Source: Marisalimonas marina | GTDB taxonomy: Bacteria; Pseudomonadota; Alphaproteobacteria; Puniceispirillales; Marisalimonadaceae | Length of the DNA: 64,000 nt | Direction: 5' to 3' | Assembly (NCBI GenBank): GCA_038131365.1 | Contig: JAYPPH010000006.1 | Span: forward strand, 62,001-126,000 | Shown here: positions 26,646 through 35,648 of the stretch, in pieces | Position numbering within the stretch: the stretch's first letter is position 1 | How the letters are laid out: each line of letters opens with the position of its first letter | Made by a program: the position numbers and the translations under genes | Notes under the pieces: generated by a model | Told to the model about the DNA's origin: nothing | Databases searched by the model: none | The model's input: only the letters and a program-made list of their open reading frames with translations

Positions 26646-27818
26646 TTATTCACCAACTCTTCGTATAATAATTCTACCTGAAGGTCTGTTGTTAACATTT
26701 TCAACAGTACGAGTTGCTTGGCTATAAAGAATTGTTTCTATGCCAAAATTATCAACTACTGCAACTCTAGAACGAACCTGTGATCCAACTAATGATTGAT
26801 TTAAAGCTAGAATAGGACCACTTAAACTATTAACTGAAGTCCAATTTCTTCCATCCTTAGATGTCTCCCAACTGATTGAAATAGAAGCTATACCATCCTC
26901 GTCTGATAGCGAGTCTGACAATGCTCTAAGGGTAACACCCTCCCTAGGTTTACCCACAATAACAACTTCACCCTGAACTGGATCATCCAAATTATCGATA
27001 GTTTCTGATGGATTTGTGTAAAGAACTTCTCGGGTTCCTTGTGAATCTATGTAAGATACAACTGCCCTATACGAATAACCAACTTGACTTTGTCCAAGCC
27101 TAAGAACTTCGTCTTGGGCTTGAGGATAAGCTTCCCATGATGATTTTGTTGTAGATCTCTGCCATGAGATATCGAAACCACCTATTCCATCTTCATCAGC
27201 TATGCTTGAGGTGTCAACAACAAGAGCACTGTCTTCTACAGGACTACCAATAAGCCTTGCTGCTCCAGTAGGTTTATCATTAACGTTTTTAACAGGAGTT
27301 GAAGGAGGGCTAATCAGTGGCTCTAAATTACCTTGACCGTCAACATATGATATAGAAACACGAAGTTTTTTCCCAACATGAACTTGCCTAGGTGTAAATG
27401 ATTGGTTAGTTGCACCACTAATGTTGGTCCATTTATTATCATTAGATGATATCTGCCATTGTACACTTACTGTTCCCATACCATCAGAGTCTGTTACGGA
27501 GGACAAGTCGATAATTAGAGGAACATCTTCGATTGCAGCAAAACCTGCTGCTTCTACTTTACCATCTCCACCAGCATTATTTTGGGAATTTATTTGACTT
27601 TTATTTTGAGTAGCTTTGTCAGAAGAAGATAGTCTTTTCTGATCTTTTACATAAGTTTTATTATGATCGTGTTGTTTTATATTACTTTTGTTAGTGTTAA
27701 CTTTTTTATCTTTAATTGAGGGATCACCACCAGCGACAGCTTTTTCTATGCTAAAAACTGAAACGCTTGCTAAAAAACAAAACGCTAAAAGCATTGAATT
27801 GTTTTTTAAAAAACGCAT
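26646..27818 (-). CDS. secreted protein with three tandem Ig-like repeats
   Basis: The 390-residue protein begins with a signal peptide (SMLLAFCFLASVSVF, cleavage likely near AVAGG). A low-complexity Lys/Asn/Gln/Ser-rich linker of about 60 residues follows. The rest is three tandem repeats of about 98 residues, each with an acidic SD.DG.G.. core, then a W(Q/E).S strand with a second Trp, a V(G).x.R....Y.D..G pattern, and an ENVN/DNLD joint. They resemble the Ig/cadherin-like domains of bacterial surface proteins with calcium-type acidic loops. The ATG at 27818 has a strong GGAGG 6 bases upstream and is preferred over one ten codons earlier. Surface or secreted location is inferred; function is unknown. 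Confidence 0.65.
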   Translation of the reverse strand: MRFLKNNSMLLAFCFLASVSVFSIEKAVAGGDPSIKDKKVNTNKSNIKQHDHNKTYVKDQKRLSSSDKATQNKSQINSQNNAGGDGKVEAAGFAAIEDVPLIIDLSSVTDSDGMGTVSVQWQISSNDNKWTNISGATNQSFTPRQVHVGKKLRVSISYVDGQGNLEPLISPPSTPVKNVNDKPTGAARLIGSPVEDSALVVDTSSIADEDGIGGFDISWQRSTTKSSWEAYPQAQDEVLRLGQSQVGYSYRAVVSYIDSQGTREVLYTNPSETIDNLDDPVQGEVVIVGKPREGVTLRALSDSLSDEDGIASISISWETSKDGRNWTSVNSLSGPILALNQSLVGSQVRSRVAVVDNFGIETILYSQATRTVENVNNRPSGRIIIRRVGE

Positions 27819-27943
27819 ATAAACCTCCACTAATTTAGTAACTAGCAATTAATATATAACACGTTCTTAAAAAAGATACAGTTTTTTTAATATAGATACT
27901 TTGTTGTATTGACACGCTAATCTGTAAAAAATTTGTCTACCAA

Positions 27944-28249
27944 CTAATTATTTTCATTAAGCTTTAGTAAAATATCCTCAAGAATTTTATCTTGTTTACT
28001 AAGCGCAACCCTAACATTCTTAATTTCTTCAACAATTTCTGAAAATTGCTCTTTTTTTGTATTATTGGATACATTATCAACTATTTTAGTAAGTGTAATG
28101 GTATCGCTTTCTATTTTTTGAAGATCATCAACATTATTATCATCTAATTTATTTTCTGAATTAGATGATACTAGTTTAGAAATTTCAGATATTTCAGATT
28201 TGATAGCTTTTAGTTTTTTTTCTTTAACTTTGTTCAAAATTTCACCCAC
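27944..28249 (-). CDS. hypothetical coiled-coil protein
   Basis: The 101-residue protein is charged, with almost no aromatic residues, and heptad-like spacing of Leu, Ile and Val throughout (ISEISKLV, then LLLKLNENN at the end), so a coiled coil is likely. It has no signal peptide, membrane segment or cysteine. It is upstream of the repeat-protein gene on the same strand (gap about 125 bases) and divergent from psd. I recognise no family. Confidence 0.5.
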   Translation of the reverse strand: MGEILNKVKEKKLKAIKSEISEISKLVSSNSENKLDDNNVDDLQKIESDTITLTKIVDNVSNNTKKEQFSEIVEEIKNVRVALSKQDKILEDILLKLNENN

Positions 28250-28368
28250 TATATATGTTATGATCTTTTTGTGTTATATAAAACCTATATGTAATATAAC
28301 ATATGTAGGATTTAAAAAAAATTATATAATTCGAATAATATATTAAGCTTAATTTCGTTGAGAATAAA

Positions 28369-29094
28369 ATGAATATAATAGATTCTATCAAAACATCCGT
28401 TATTACACCAATACATCCCGCAGGCATTCCTTTTATTGCTATTTTTTTTGTTTTTACAATAATAATTGGTTGGCTTTGGAGCCCATTATTTTTTGTTGGT
28501 TTGGTTCTAACAGTTTGGTGTGTATATTTTTTTAGAAATCCAGAACGTTTTACGCCAGTATTATCTGGTGCAAATAAAAATAATCTTATTATTTCACCAG
28601 CAGATGGAAAAGTTATAGAAGTCTCAAAAGTAACTCCAGACGAAGAGTTAGGCTTGCCTGATGGAAATTGGACTAGAGTTTGTGTATTTATGAATGTTTT
28701 TGATGTTCATGTAAATCGATCTCCAATGTCTGGACAGATCACATACAAAAATTACATCCCAGGTGCTTTTTTTAATGCCAGCATGGATAAAGCTTCTTCT
28801 GATAATGAAAGACTTATTCTTGGCATGGACACTGAAAATGGTAAAAAAATAGCTTTTGTTCAGATTGCTGGATTAGTGGCAAGAAGGATTATATGTGATG
28901 TTGATATTGGTTCACATCTTAAATCTGGTGATATATTTGGTATTATAAGATTTGGAAGTAGGGTAGATATTTATTTTCCATCTGAAGCTTCAACGAAAGT
29001 TTTAGTGGGACAGAAGATGATTGCAGGTGAGACTATCATTGCTGATTTTACCAAAAGTAGTAAGCCTGTAACGAGAAATATAGATGAAAAATAA
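28369..29094 (+). CDS. psd: phosphatidylserine decarboxylase proenzyme
   Basis: This enzyme decarboxylates phosphatidylserine to phosphatidylethanolamine and is self-cleaving. The 241-residue length and the IRFGSRVDIYF motif mark the short form; cleavage between G196 and S197 would turn S197 into the pyruvoyl group and leave a 45-residue alpha chain. Two N-terminal membrane segments (FIAIFFVFTIIIGWLW and the following VLTVWCVYFF) precede the catalytic half with SPADGKVIEV and VFDVHVNRSP. Its last 11 bases overlap the start of pssA, which makes its substrate. Confidence 0.93.
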   Translation: MNIIDSIKTSVITPIHPAGIPFIAIFFVFTIIIGWLWSPLFFVGLVLTVWCVYFFRNPERFTPVLSGANKNNLIISPADGKVIEVSKVTPDEELGLPDGNWTRVCVFMNVFDVHVNRSPMSGQITYKNYIPGAFFNASMDKASSDNERLILGMDTENGKKIAFVQIAGLVARRIICDVDIGSHLKSGDIFGIIRFGSRVDIYFPSEASTKVLVGQKMIAGETIIADFTKSSKPVTRNIDEK

Positions 29095-29875
29095 GGGCAT
29101 AAATTTAGCCAAAAAAGCATTCCAATCTAGACCTAGACGTTTTTCTGTTGTCTGGATGCTTCCAAATTTTCTTACAATATGTGCGCTCATTTTTGGTTTG
29201 CAAGCAATGTATCAGGCTTTGTTTAATAATTGGGATAGTGTTATTATAATGATCATTATCGCATCAGTATTTGATATGCTTGATGGAAGGGTTGCGCGAT
29301 TATTAAAATCAACAAGTGAATTTGGGATGCACCTGGATTCACTATCAGATTTTGTTGTTTTTGGAGCTGTACCTGCATTTAGTGTTTATTTATGGATGGA
29401 TAAACCTCAAGGAAACTTTTTCTGGATTGTAATTGTTTTATTCGTCATCTGTTCTGGACTTAGACTGGCTAGATTTAATTCAGAATTATCTGAAAGACCA
29501 AGTTATGCAAAAAATTATTTCAACGGTGTTCCAACTCCTGCAGCAGCGTTTTTGTTACTGTTTCCAATTGCTATTGAAGAATATTTACAGTTACATAATC
29601 TAAAATCTTTTGAAACAATTGGTTTATGGATAGGTTTTATTTCAGTTGCTATGGTAAGTAATTTACCAACTTTTTCAGGTAAAGTATTTCAAATTCCTAA
29701 ATCTTTTGTCATACCGCTTTTGATAGTTTTAGCCCTTTTAAGTAATGCGATTATAAGCAATCCAATAAGAGGTTTTATAATTATAGTACTAGTTTATATT
29801 TTCAGTTTACCTCTTGCATCAATTTTTTATTGGCGTTTGAAAAAAAAAGCACAAAAACTTAATTTAAAAGATTAA
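29084..29875 (+). CDS. pssA: CDP-diacylglycerol-serine O-phosphatidyltransferase
   Basis: The enzyme makes phosphatidylserine from CDP-diacylglycerol and serine. It belongs to the membrane CDP-alcohol phosphatidyltransferase family; the signature is complete: D67, G68, A71, R72, G81, D85 and D89 within about 23 residues. At 263 residues with about seven or eight hydrophobic segments it is the type II enzyme. The overlap with psd suggests translational coupling, so the two steps of phosphatidylethanolamine synthesis are made together. Confidence 0.93.
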   Translation: MKNKGINLAKKAFQSRPRRFSVVWMLPNFLTICALIFGLQAMYQALFNNWDSVIIMIIIASVFDMLDGRVARLLKSTSEFGMHLDSLSDFVVFGAVPAFSVYLWMDKPQGNFFWIVIVLFVICSGLRLARFNSELSERPSYAKNYFNGVPTPAAAFLLLFPIAIEEYLQLHNLKSFETIGLWIGFISVAMVSNLPTFSGKVFQIPKSFVIPLLIVLALLSNAIISNPIRGFIIIVLVYIFSLPLASIFYWRLKKKAQKLNLKD

Positions 29876-29884
29876 TGCAAATTT

Positions 29885-30964
29885 TCATTTAGTCTTAAAT
29901 AAAGACTTCCATCCTGGTTTAGATTTTCCTATTGCAGTTGCTTCGTAAACCGCCCGATTGCATGCTCTAGCTAAGCAATCGCTTGCTCTAGCGCCTAAAG
30001 CGAGAATATCAGTATTGTCTAAAACTTCTTTGTTTGACAGATCATAAGTTGAAATAGCAAAGATTGTATCCCCATCCATTGGTGTGTGTGCGGGACTTAC
30101 TGATTTTGCAATACCATCATGAGCCATTATTGCCATTCTTTTTAAATGAGCTCTTGTTACAGGAGCGTCTGTTGCAACAATTCCAATGACAGTGTTGCTA
30201 GCAATGTCATTAAAGGTATTTGATTGGCCTAGAGAAGATGGAATTCTTTTTGCTCGAAGAATATGATCATAGATTTCAACAGAAGCACCATAACCTCCAA
30301 ATTCATTTTTATACTCTAAAAAACCAGATAAAAAATGTGGACCCTCGTTAAGCAAAGGGTTTCCAACAGCATTATTGATAACAAGAGCTCCGACAGTATA
30401 TTCTTTTCCATCTGAAAGTTTTTGTTTCCAAGATGAAGAACCTTGCCCACCTTTTAATGTGGCAGTAGTTGCACCGCAACCTGCACCATATGAGCCCTGC
30501 TGCATTTGCTTGCTAAGTGAATTATAAGCTTTATTTGCTAATAACCTCCAAGGTGAGCGATTTCCTACTTCATTAACATGTGGGTTTTCATTGATATTAA
30601 GATCAAATATCACTGCCCCTGGAACAAGAGGAATAATTGCATTTCCTAATTTATACCCTTTTTGATCTTGTCTTAATAAATCTTGTATTTCAGCGCAAGC
30701 ATCTAGTCCATAAGCAGATCCGCCAGAGAGAACAATTGCATCTGCTCGTCCAATGGAATTTTCTAAACTTAACATATCAGTTTCTCTTGTGCCAGGTCCA
30801 CCTCCTCTGACGTCTACTGCTGCAGAAAAAGGGTTGTCACTGGTAATTATAGTGACGCCAGTTCCAATCTCTAAATTTTCCGCATGGCCCACTTGCACTC
30901 CAGTTACGTCTGTAATAAGGTTATTAATACCCGGACCAGAACAATTAATCACTTCTATCTCCAT
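29885..30964 (-). CDS. P1 family (S58) peptidase, DmpA-like aminopeptidase/esterase
   Basis: The 359-residue protein is in the DmpA/BapA family, N-terminal-nucleophile hydrolases that cleave themselves to expose a Ser or Thr nucleophile. Motifs are TDVTGVQVGH at the start, GGGPGTRETD, LSGGSAYGLDA and GAGCGATT. The likely self-cleavage is before T258 in the NTVIGIVATDAP motif, which would leave a 102-residue beta chain. Members hydrolyse D- or beta-amino acid amides and short peptides; the substrate here is unknown. Converges with pssA. Confidence 0.88.
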   Translation of the reverse strand: MEIEVINCSGPGINNLITDVTGVQVGHAENLEIGTGVTIITSDNPFSAAVDVRGGGPGTRETDMLSLENSIGRADAIVLSGGSAYGLDACAEIQDLLRQDQKGYKLGNAIIPLVPGAVIFDLNINENPHVNEVGNRSPWRLLANKAYNSLSKQMQQGSYGAGCGATTATLKGGQGSSSWKQKLSDGKEYTVGALVINNAVGNPLLNEGPHFLSGFLEYKNEFGGYGASVEIYDHILRAKRIPSSLGQSNTFNDIASNTVIGIVATDAPVTRAHLKRMAIMAHDGIAKSVSPAHTPMDGDTIFAISTYDLSNKEVLDNTDILALGARASDCLARACNRAVYEATAIGKSKPGWKSLFKTK

Positions 30965-31027
30965 TAGAATTTTTTGAAAGATTGTGTAATCAAACTAATA
31001 TCATCGCTAAGTAAAGACAATAAGTAG

Positions 31028-32200
31028 TTGGAATTAAATAAAAAAAACACACTAATACTCTCTGTTGCTCAAGGTTTATCTATTACAACCACTAATATTA
31101 ATATGATAAATACTGGTTTAGTTGGTACTATTTTGTCTGCTAATTCAGCCTTGGCAACTTTGCCCTTATCAATTCAATTTCTTACAATAGCGCTTAGCTT
31201 GATACCTGTTTCTCTTTTGATGGGTAAGTTTGGAAGAAGGCCTATGTTTCTATTAGGAGCATTTTCTGCGTTTCTAGGTTGTTTAATTATAGCTTTTTCA
31301 ATTTATCATAGAAGCTTTTTATTGTTTATTATTGGATCAATTTTATTAGGTATATCTCAAGCAAATCAACAATTTTATCGTTATGCAGCAGCAGATAATG
31401 TTTCTACAAATTTGAAAAGCAAGGCCATTTCATTAGTTCTAGCTGGTGGTGTGATAGCGGCATTTATTGGACCAGAGATCTCGAAACACTCTTTTGATTT
31501 TTTCCCTGACTACATATATTTAGCATCTTATTTGCTTGCAGCTTTGATTCAGATAATTAACTTCGTAATTTTAATCTTTATAAAAATAGATAAACCTCCC
31601 CCAAATAAAAATTTACTTAGGCCGTTAAGTAATATTTTAGTTCAAAAAAACTTGATAATCGCTATTTTGGCTGCAGGAGTTGGTTATTCGTTAATGAGTT
31701 TTATTATGACAGCTACACCACTTCAAATTGTCAATGTTTGCAAATTAGGAGATGAAGTAAGTGCTACTGTAATCCAGTGGCATGTAATTGCCATGTTTGC
31801 ACCATCCTTTTTCACAGGTTTTATCATAACGAAATTTGGTAATAAGAATGTTATGTTAGTGGGCGTTTTATTATACGTAATTTCAATTTCATTTGCCATA
31901 ATTGGGCAAACATTTCTAAATTTTTGGATTTCACTTTTCTTATGTGGTTTAGGGTGGAATTTTTTGTATGTAGGAGGTAGTGATGTTATAGCAAAATCAG
32001 CTTCTCCTGAAGAGAGGCCAAAGGTTCAGGGCGTTACTGATTTTATAATCTTTACATTTGTAGCCACAGGATCTTTTCTGGCGGGTGCATTACATACCAA
32101 TCTTGGATGGGAACTAATGATGATTTATACGTCTCTTCCAATTATAATTTTGTTTATTAGTATTTTGGTTATTAAACCACAGGAGCTAAGTTTAAGATAA
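31028..32200 (+). CDS. major facilitator superfamily transporter
   Basis: This 390-residue protein has about 12 hydrophobic segments and the loop 2-3 motif GKFGRRPMF of the MFS. The early part resembles YfkF/drug-proton antiporter members, but the substrate is not recognisable. The start is a TTG at 31028 because an in-frame TAG stands directly before it (31025-31027); I see no convincing ribosome site. It is divergent from the P1 peptidase and convergent with moaA. Confidence 0.8.
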   Translation: MELNKKNTLILSVAQGLSITTTNINMINTGLVGTILSANSALATLPLSIQFLTIALSLIPVSLLMGKFGRRPMFLLGAFSAFLGCLIIAFSIYHRSFLLFIIGSILLGISQANQQFYRYAAADNVSTNLKSKAISLVLAGGVIAAFIGPEISKHSFDFFPDYIYLASYLLAALIQIINFVILIFIKIDKPPPNKNLLRPLSNILVQKNLIIAILAAGVGYSLMSFIMTATPLQIVNVCKLGDEVSATVIQWHVIAMFAPSFFTGFIITKFGNKNVMLVGVLLYVISISFAIIGQTFLNFWISLFLCGLGWNFLYVGGSDVIAKSASPEERPKVQGVTDFIIFTFVATGSFLAGALHTNLGWELMMIYTSLPIIILFISILVIKPQELSLR

Positions 32201-32204
32201 TTTT

Positions 32205-33221
32205 TTATCCACCTGTAAGAGACATGTGTCTATTTACAGAAACGTTATGTGATTGACGTGATATTTCAAAATCATGACCCTTAGGCTTCCTACCTATTGC
32301 GCTCCTAATAGCATCTTCTAATGCTTCTGGACCTTTCTCTCTCAGAACTGTTTTAAGATCAGCGTTATCATCCTGCCCTAAACACATGTAAAGAACACCC
32401 GTACAAGTAAGTCTAACTCTATTACAACTTTCACAAAAATTATGGGTAAGTGGTGTTATAAATCCTAATCTATTTTGTGTCTCTTTAACTGACACGTATC
32501 TCGCGGGACCGCTTGTTCTTTCAGTAAGGTCTATTAATGTAAAGTCTTTTTCTAAATCTTTTCGAACTTGTGAAAGAGGTAAATATTGTCCATATCTAAC
32601 ATCTCCTCCAATATCACCCATAGGCATAACTTCAATAATAGTCATATCAAAGCCCTCATCACCGCACCATCGTAGAATTTCAGGCAAATGGCTTTGATTA
32701 AAATTACTAATTGCAACGGTATTAATTTTTATTTTTAATCCAACTTTGCTTGCTTTTTTTAATCCTCTTTTAACTTTTTCAAGATCACCCCATCTCGTTA
32801 TTTCTTTAAATTTTATTGGATCAAGGTGATCTAACGACACATTTATGCGTCTAACGCCTGCATTATAAAGTTCCTCGGCTTTTGCTTCTAACTGACTACC
32901 GTTTGTTGTTATAGTTAATTCATCAAGAGTATTTCCAACTTCTTTACCTAAGTTATTAATAACTTGCATTATGCCTTTTCTAACAAGGGGTTCGCCACCA
33001 GTAAGTCTGATTTTTCTGGTGCCAAGTTTCATAAAAACTCTACAAACCGTTTCTAATTCCTCAAGACTAAGAATATCTTTCTTTGGAAGGAATTGCATAT
33101 CTTCAGCCATGCAGTATGTACATCTAAAATCACATCTGTCTGTAACAGAGACCCTCAAGTAATTGACATCTCTTCCAAATGGATCAATTAGTTTATTAGA
33201 GTTTTTGATAGTATTATCCAT
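32205..33221 (-). CDS. moaA: GTP 3',8-cyclase (molybdenum cofactor step 1)
   Basis: MoaA is a radical-SAM enzyme that turns GTP into (8S)-3',8-cyclo-7,8-dihydroguanosine 5'-triphosphate. The N-terminal cluster motif CxxxCxxC is C30, C34, C37 (CDFRCTYC). The second cluster is C263, C266, C280, and the chain ends in the required Gly-Gly. Length 338 residues is typical. The molybdenum-cofactor theme fits the XdhC/MocA pair 7 kb away and coxG 3 kb away. Confidence 0.95.
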   Translation of the reverse strand: MDNTIKNSNKLIDPFGRDVNYLRVSVTDRCDFRCTYCMAEDMQFLPKKDILSLEELETVCRVFMKLGTRKIRLTGGEPLVRKGIMQVINNLGKEVGNTLDELTITTNGSQLEAKAEELYNAGVRRINVSLDHLDPIKFKEITRWGDLEKVKRGLKKASKVGLKIKINTVAISNFNQSHLPEILRWCGDEGFDMTIIEVMPMGDIGGDVRYGQYLPLSQVRKDLEKDFTLIDLTERTSGPARYVSVKETQNRLGFITPLTHNFCESCNRVRLTCTGVLYMCLGQDDNADLKTVLREKGPEALEDAIRSAIGRKPKGHDFEISRQSHNVSVNRHMSLTGG

Positions 33222-33337
33222 TAAGTTTATAGTGAATTAATTAATGATAGAAACATAACATAGCATTAAGAAATACTAGTAACATTTTTTTTATAAGGAT
33301 ATATATATTGTTATGATGAAAAGGATAAAGTGTTTAA

Positions 33338-33997
33338 ATGAAAGATAATGCTAATATATACAGAAAACCTCCAGCAGCTGGAGGCAAACCAAGTAACTTG
33401 GTAGTGTTTTTACATGGTTATGGTGCAGACGGGAAAGATCTTATCGATCTTGCAAATCCTTTTTCTATGGCGCTCCCTAATGCTGCATTTATTTCACCTG
33501 ATGCGCCTTTCCCCTGCGCAATGTCTCCACAAGGAAGGCAATGGTTTCCTATTGAAGAAATTCCGATGGGAGCTATTAATGCCTCGAGGAGTTTACTGTC
33601 TTTGATTGATAAAGAGGCTTCAGACATTGGGCTTGATTTGAAAGATGTGATCTTGATTGGTTTTTCCCAGGGAGCCATGATGTCTATGCAATGTTTACTT
33701 ATTAGCCAACATCAATTGGCTGGCATAATTGGGTACTCAGGTGCTCTTAGAATAGAGAACGTTAATGCAGCAAAAGACAACATAATAAAAGGTAAGCATA
33801 GATTTTCTTCTACGCCTGTTTTATTAGTTCATGGAGAACAGGATGAAGTAGTGCCATTCAGTTCACTCGAGAAATCAAAACTTTTACTAAATGAAGTTGG
33901 CTTCGATACAGACACTTTTGCAAGAGCTAATTTAGGACATGGAATTGACCCTGAAGGTATAAGTAAGGGTATGGAAATGTTAAAGAAATTAAATTAA
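33338..33997 (+). CDS. phospholipase/carboxylesterase family alpha/beta hydrolase
   Basis: The 219-residue protein is of the short carboxylesterase/acyl-protein-thioesterase type. The oxyanion region is FLHGYGADG; the nucleophile is S110 in GFSQG; D169 (HGEQDEVVP) and H201 (GHGID) complete the triad. There is no signal peptide, so it is likely cytoplasmic. These enzymes hydrolyse short acyl esters; the true substrate is unknown. It is followed by the HNH gene on the same strand. Confidence 0.88.
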   Translation: MKDNANIYRKPPAAGGKPSNLVVFLHGYGADGKDLIDLANPFSMALPNAAFISPDAPFPCAMSPQGRQWFPIEEIPMGAINASRSLLSLIDKEASDIGLDLKDVILIGFSQGAMMSMQCLLISQHQLAGIIGYSGALRIENVNAAKDNIIKGKHRFSSTPVLLVHGEQDEVVPFSSLEKSKLLLNEVGFDTDTFARANLGHGIDPEGISKGMEMLKKLN

Positions 33998-34073
33998 TTA
34001 AAAAAATTTCCTATTTAATAAAAATTTAATATCGTTAATCTAAATTAATTAATAAATAATTAAAATTGATTCT

Positions 34074-34631
34074 ATGACTGCCTATTCTTTTTCGCCCACT
34101 CTAGTTTTAAATGCTGACTATCAACCTTTAAGTTATTTTCCGCTATCGCTGTGGTCTTGGCAAGACACTATAAAGGCTGTTTTTCTGGATAGAGTAAATA
34201 TTGTTTCTGAATATGATGAAGTAATAAGGTCTCCTGGATTTTCTATGAAATTACCAAGTGTTATTTCTTTAAAAGAATATATTAAAAGTCAAAAATCACC
34301 AGTATTTTCAAGGTTTAATGTTTTTTTAAGGGATAAATTTTCGTGTCAATATTGTGGAGCTTTGAAACAATCTCATGACTTAACGTTTGATCATGTGATT
34401 CCAAGATCGCAAGGTGGGAAAACTAACTGGACAAATGTTGTTGCTGCTTGTAGACCGTGTAACTTCAAAAAGGGAAGCAAGAATACCAAAGAAATTAATA
34501 TGTTCCCCTTAATTAAACCGCTTCAACCTACATCACAATTATTAAAAAATAACGGAAAAAACTTTCCACCTAATTTTTTACACGAATCATGGCGTGATTT
34601 TTTGTATTGGGATACAGAATTAGAAAATTAA
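34074..34631 (+). CDS. HNH endonuclease-family protein
   Basis: The 185-residue protein has a C-terminal HNH domain: zinc-binding C91 and C94 (CQYCGA), D106-H107 (FDHVIPRS), N121 and C126/C129 (CRPC). A conserved region of about 70 residues of unknown role precedes it. This layout is widespread as a single-copy gene in alphaproteobacteria and cyanobacteria, so it is probably a housekeeping nuclease rather than a defence gene; the substrate is not known. Confidence 0.85.
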   Translation: MTAYSFSPTLVLNADYQPLSYFPLSLWSWQDTIKAVFLDRVNIVSEYDEVIRSPGFSMKLPSVISLKEYIKSQKSPVFSRFNVFLRDKFSCQYCGALKQSHDLTFDHVIPRSQGGKTNWTNVVAACRPCNFKKGSKNTKEINMFPLIKPLQPTSQLLKNNGKNFPPNFLHESWRDFLYWDTELEN

Positions 34632-34645
34632 ATTAAGATTTTATA

Positions 34646-35170
34646 TTAAATTTTTTCAGATATTTTAATTGCCGTTCTACAACCTAATTGAACAACAGCT
34701 TTCATTAACTCATACCCAGGAGCATTTTCTCCATCATGCTCTACACCTGTATCGAGATGGTCTAATTCATCATCTCTAAATTTCATTAATGTAGATTTTA
34801 GATCTTTATGTTCATCATCTAAAACCTCAGCTTGTTTTGCATAATGTTCGCCAATAACTTCTTCTACAGCTATAGTACATGCCATGGCAGCTTTTTCTCC
34901 TAGGACTGCGCTAGCAACACCAAGTCCAAATCCCATAACATTCCATAATGGAAGAAGGGCAGTTGGTCTTGTATCATTTTCTACTAAAAGTTTATTAAAA
35001 GTATCTAAATGTTCTTGTTCCTGGTCTTTCATATGTTGTATTGTTGGGCCTACAGGAGTATTCTTTAGTATAGCTAATTGTCCATCATAAATCTTAGCAG
35101 CAGCAGTTTCTCCCGCATGATCAACCCGCAAAATAGAATCTAATTTATCTTTGGTTAAACGATTGCTCAT
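34646..35170 (-). CDS. coq7: demethoxyubiquinone hydroxylase Coq7
   Basis: Coq7 is the di-iron monooxygenase that hydroxylates C6 of the ubiquinone precursor. The ferritin-like core carries the six ligands E21 (HAGET), E51 and H54 (QEQEH), E103 (AVEEVIGEHY), E135 and H138 (DELDH). At 174 residues it is the usual bacterial size. Coq7 replaces UbiF in many alphaproteobacteria. It is the last gene of a three-gene unit behind dsbB (gap 4 bases). Confidence 0.95.
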   Translation of the reverse strand: MSNRLTKDKLDSILRVDHAGETAAAKIYDGQLAILKNTPVGPTIQHMKDQEQEHLDTFNKLLVENDTRPTALLPLWNVMGFGLGVASAVLGEKAAMACTIAVEEVIGEHYAKQAEVLDDEHKDLKSTLMKFRDDELDHLDTGVEHDGENAPGYELMKAVVQLGCRTAIKISEKI

Positions 35171-35174
35171 AATT

Positions 35175-35648
35175 TTATGCCCTTTTGAAAAGTCTTAAAT
35201 ATAATATTGTCAAAGACATTAGAAATGATAGCAAAGCATTCCAGCCAGCAAGAGACAATCCTAATATTTTAAACATTACTTCATCACATTTAATTGGTGA
35301 TTTATTTAATAAGAATGTAAGGGTATCTTTTGAAAAATCAATATTGGAAGAACAATCATCTGGTCCTTTCCAATAATTCATTTCAATTCCAAAATGATAT
35401 AATCCTGCAATTGAACTTGCTAGCCAGGTAAGCGCTAATCCTATTAATAAAAAAGTTTTTGCATTTAAAAATTTATCTAAAATAAATATTGATAATAGAC
35501 AGTAAGAAATAATTATAGCATGAAACCATCTTTGAGTTATGCAAAGATCACATGGCAAGGCGCCATGAAAGTATTCAAGATAAAAAGCCGAAAGAAGCAT
35601 AAAAGAAGATAATAACAAAGAAATTTTATATATATTTTTCTTGATCAT
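35175..35648 (-). CDS. dsbB: disulfide bond formation protein B
   Basis: DsbB re-oxidises DsbA and passes electrons to ubiquinone. The 157-residue protein has four membrane segments and both cysteine pairs: C33/C36 (CDLC) in the first periplasmic loop and C99/C121 in the second. The placement between coq7 and a YqaA-like gene is a sensible link to the quinone pool. It begins 1 base before the end of the upstream gene, so the three genes are probably one transcript. Confidence 0.92.
   Translation of the reverse strand: MIKKNIYKISLLLSSFMLLSAFYLEYFHGALPCDLCITQRWFHAIIISYCLLSIFILDKFLNAKTFLLIGLALTWLASSIAGLYHFGIEMNYWKGPDDCSSNIDFSKDTLTFLLNKSPIKCDEVMFKILGLSLAGWNALLSFLMSLTILYLRLFKRA

Noticed and set aside
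34074..34631. HNH gene as a mobile or defence nuclease
   Set aside because: It has no partner gene, intron or phage context, and this layout is a common single-copy gene in alphaproteobacteria.
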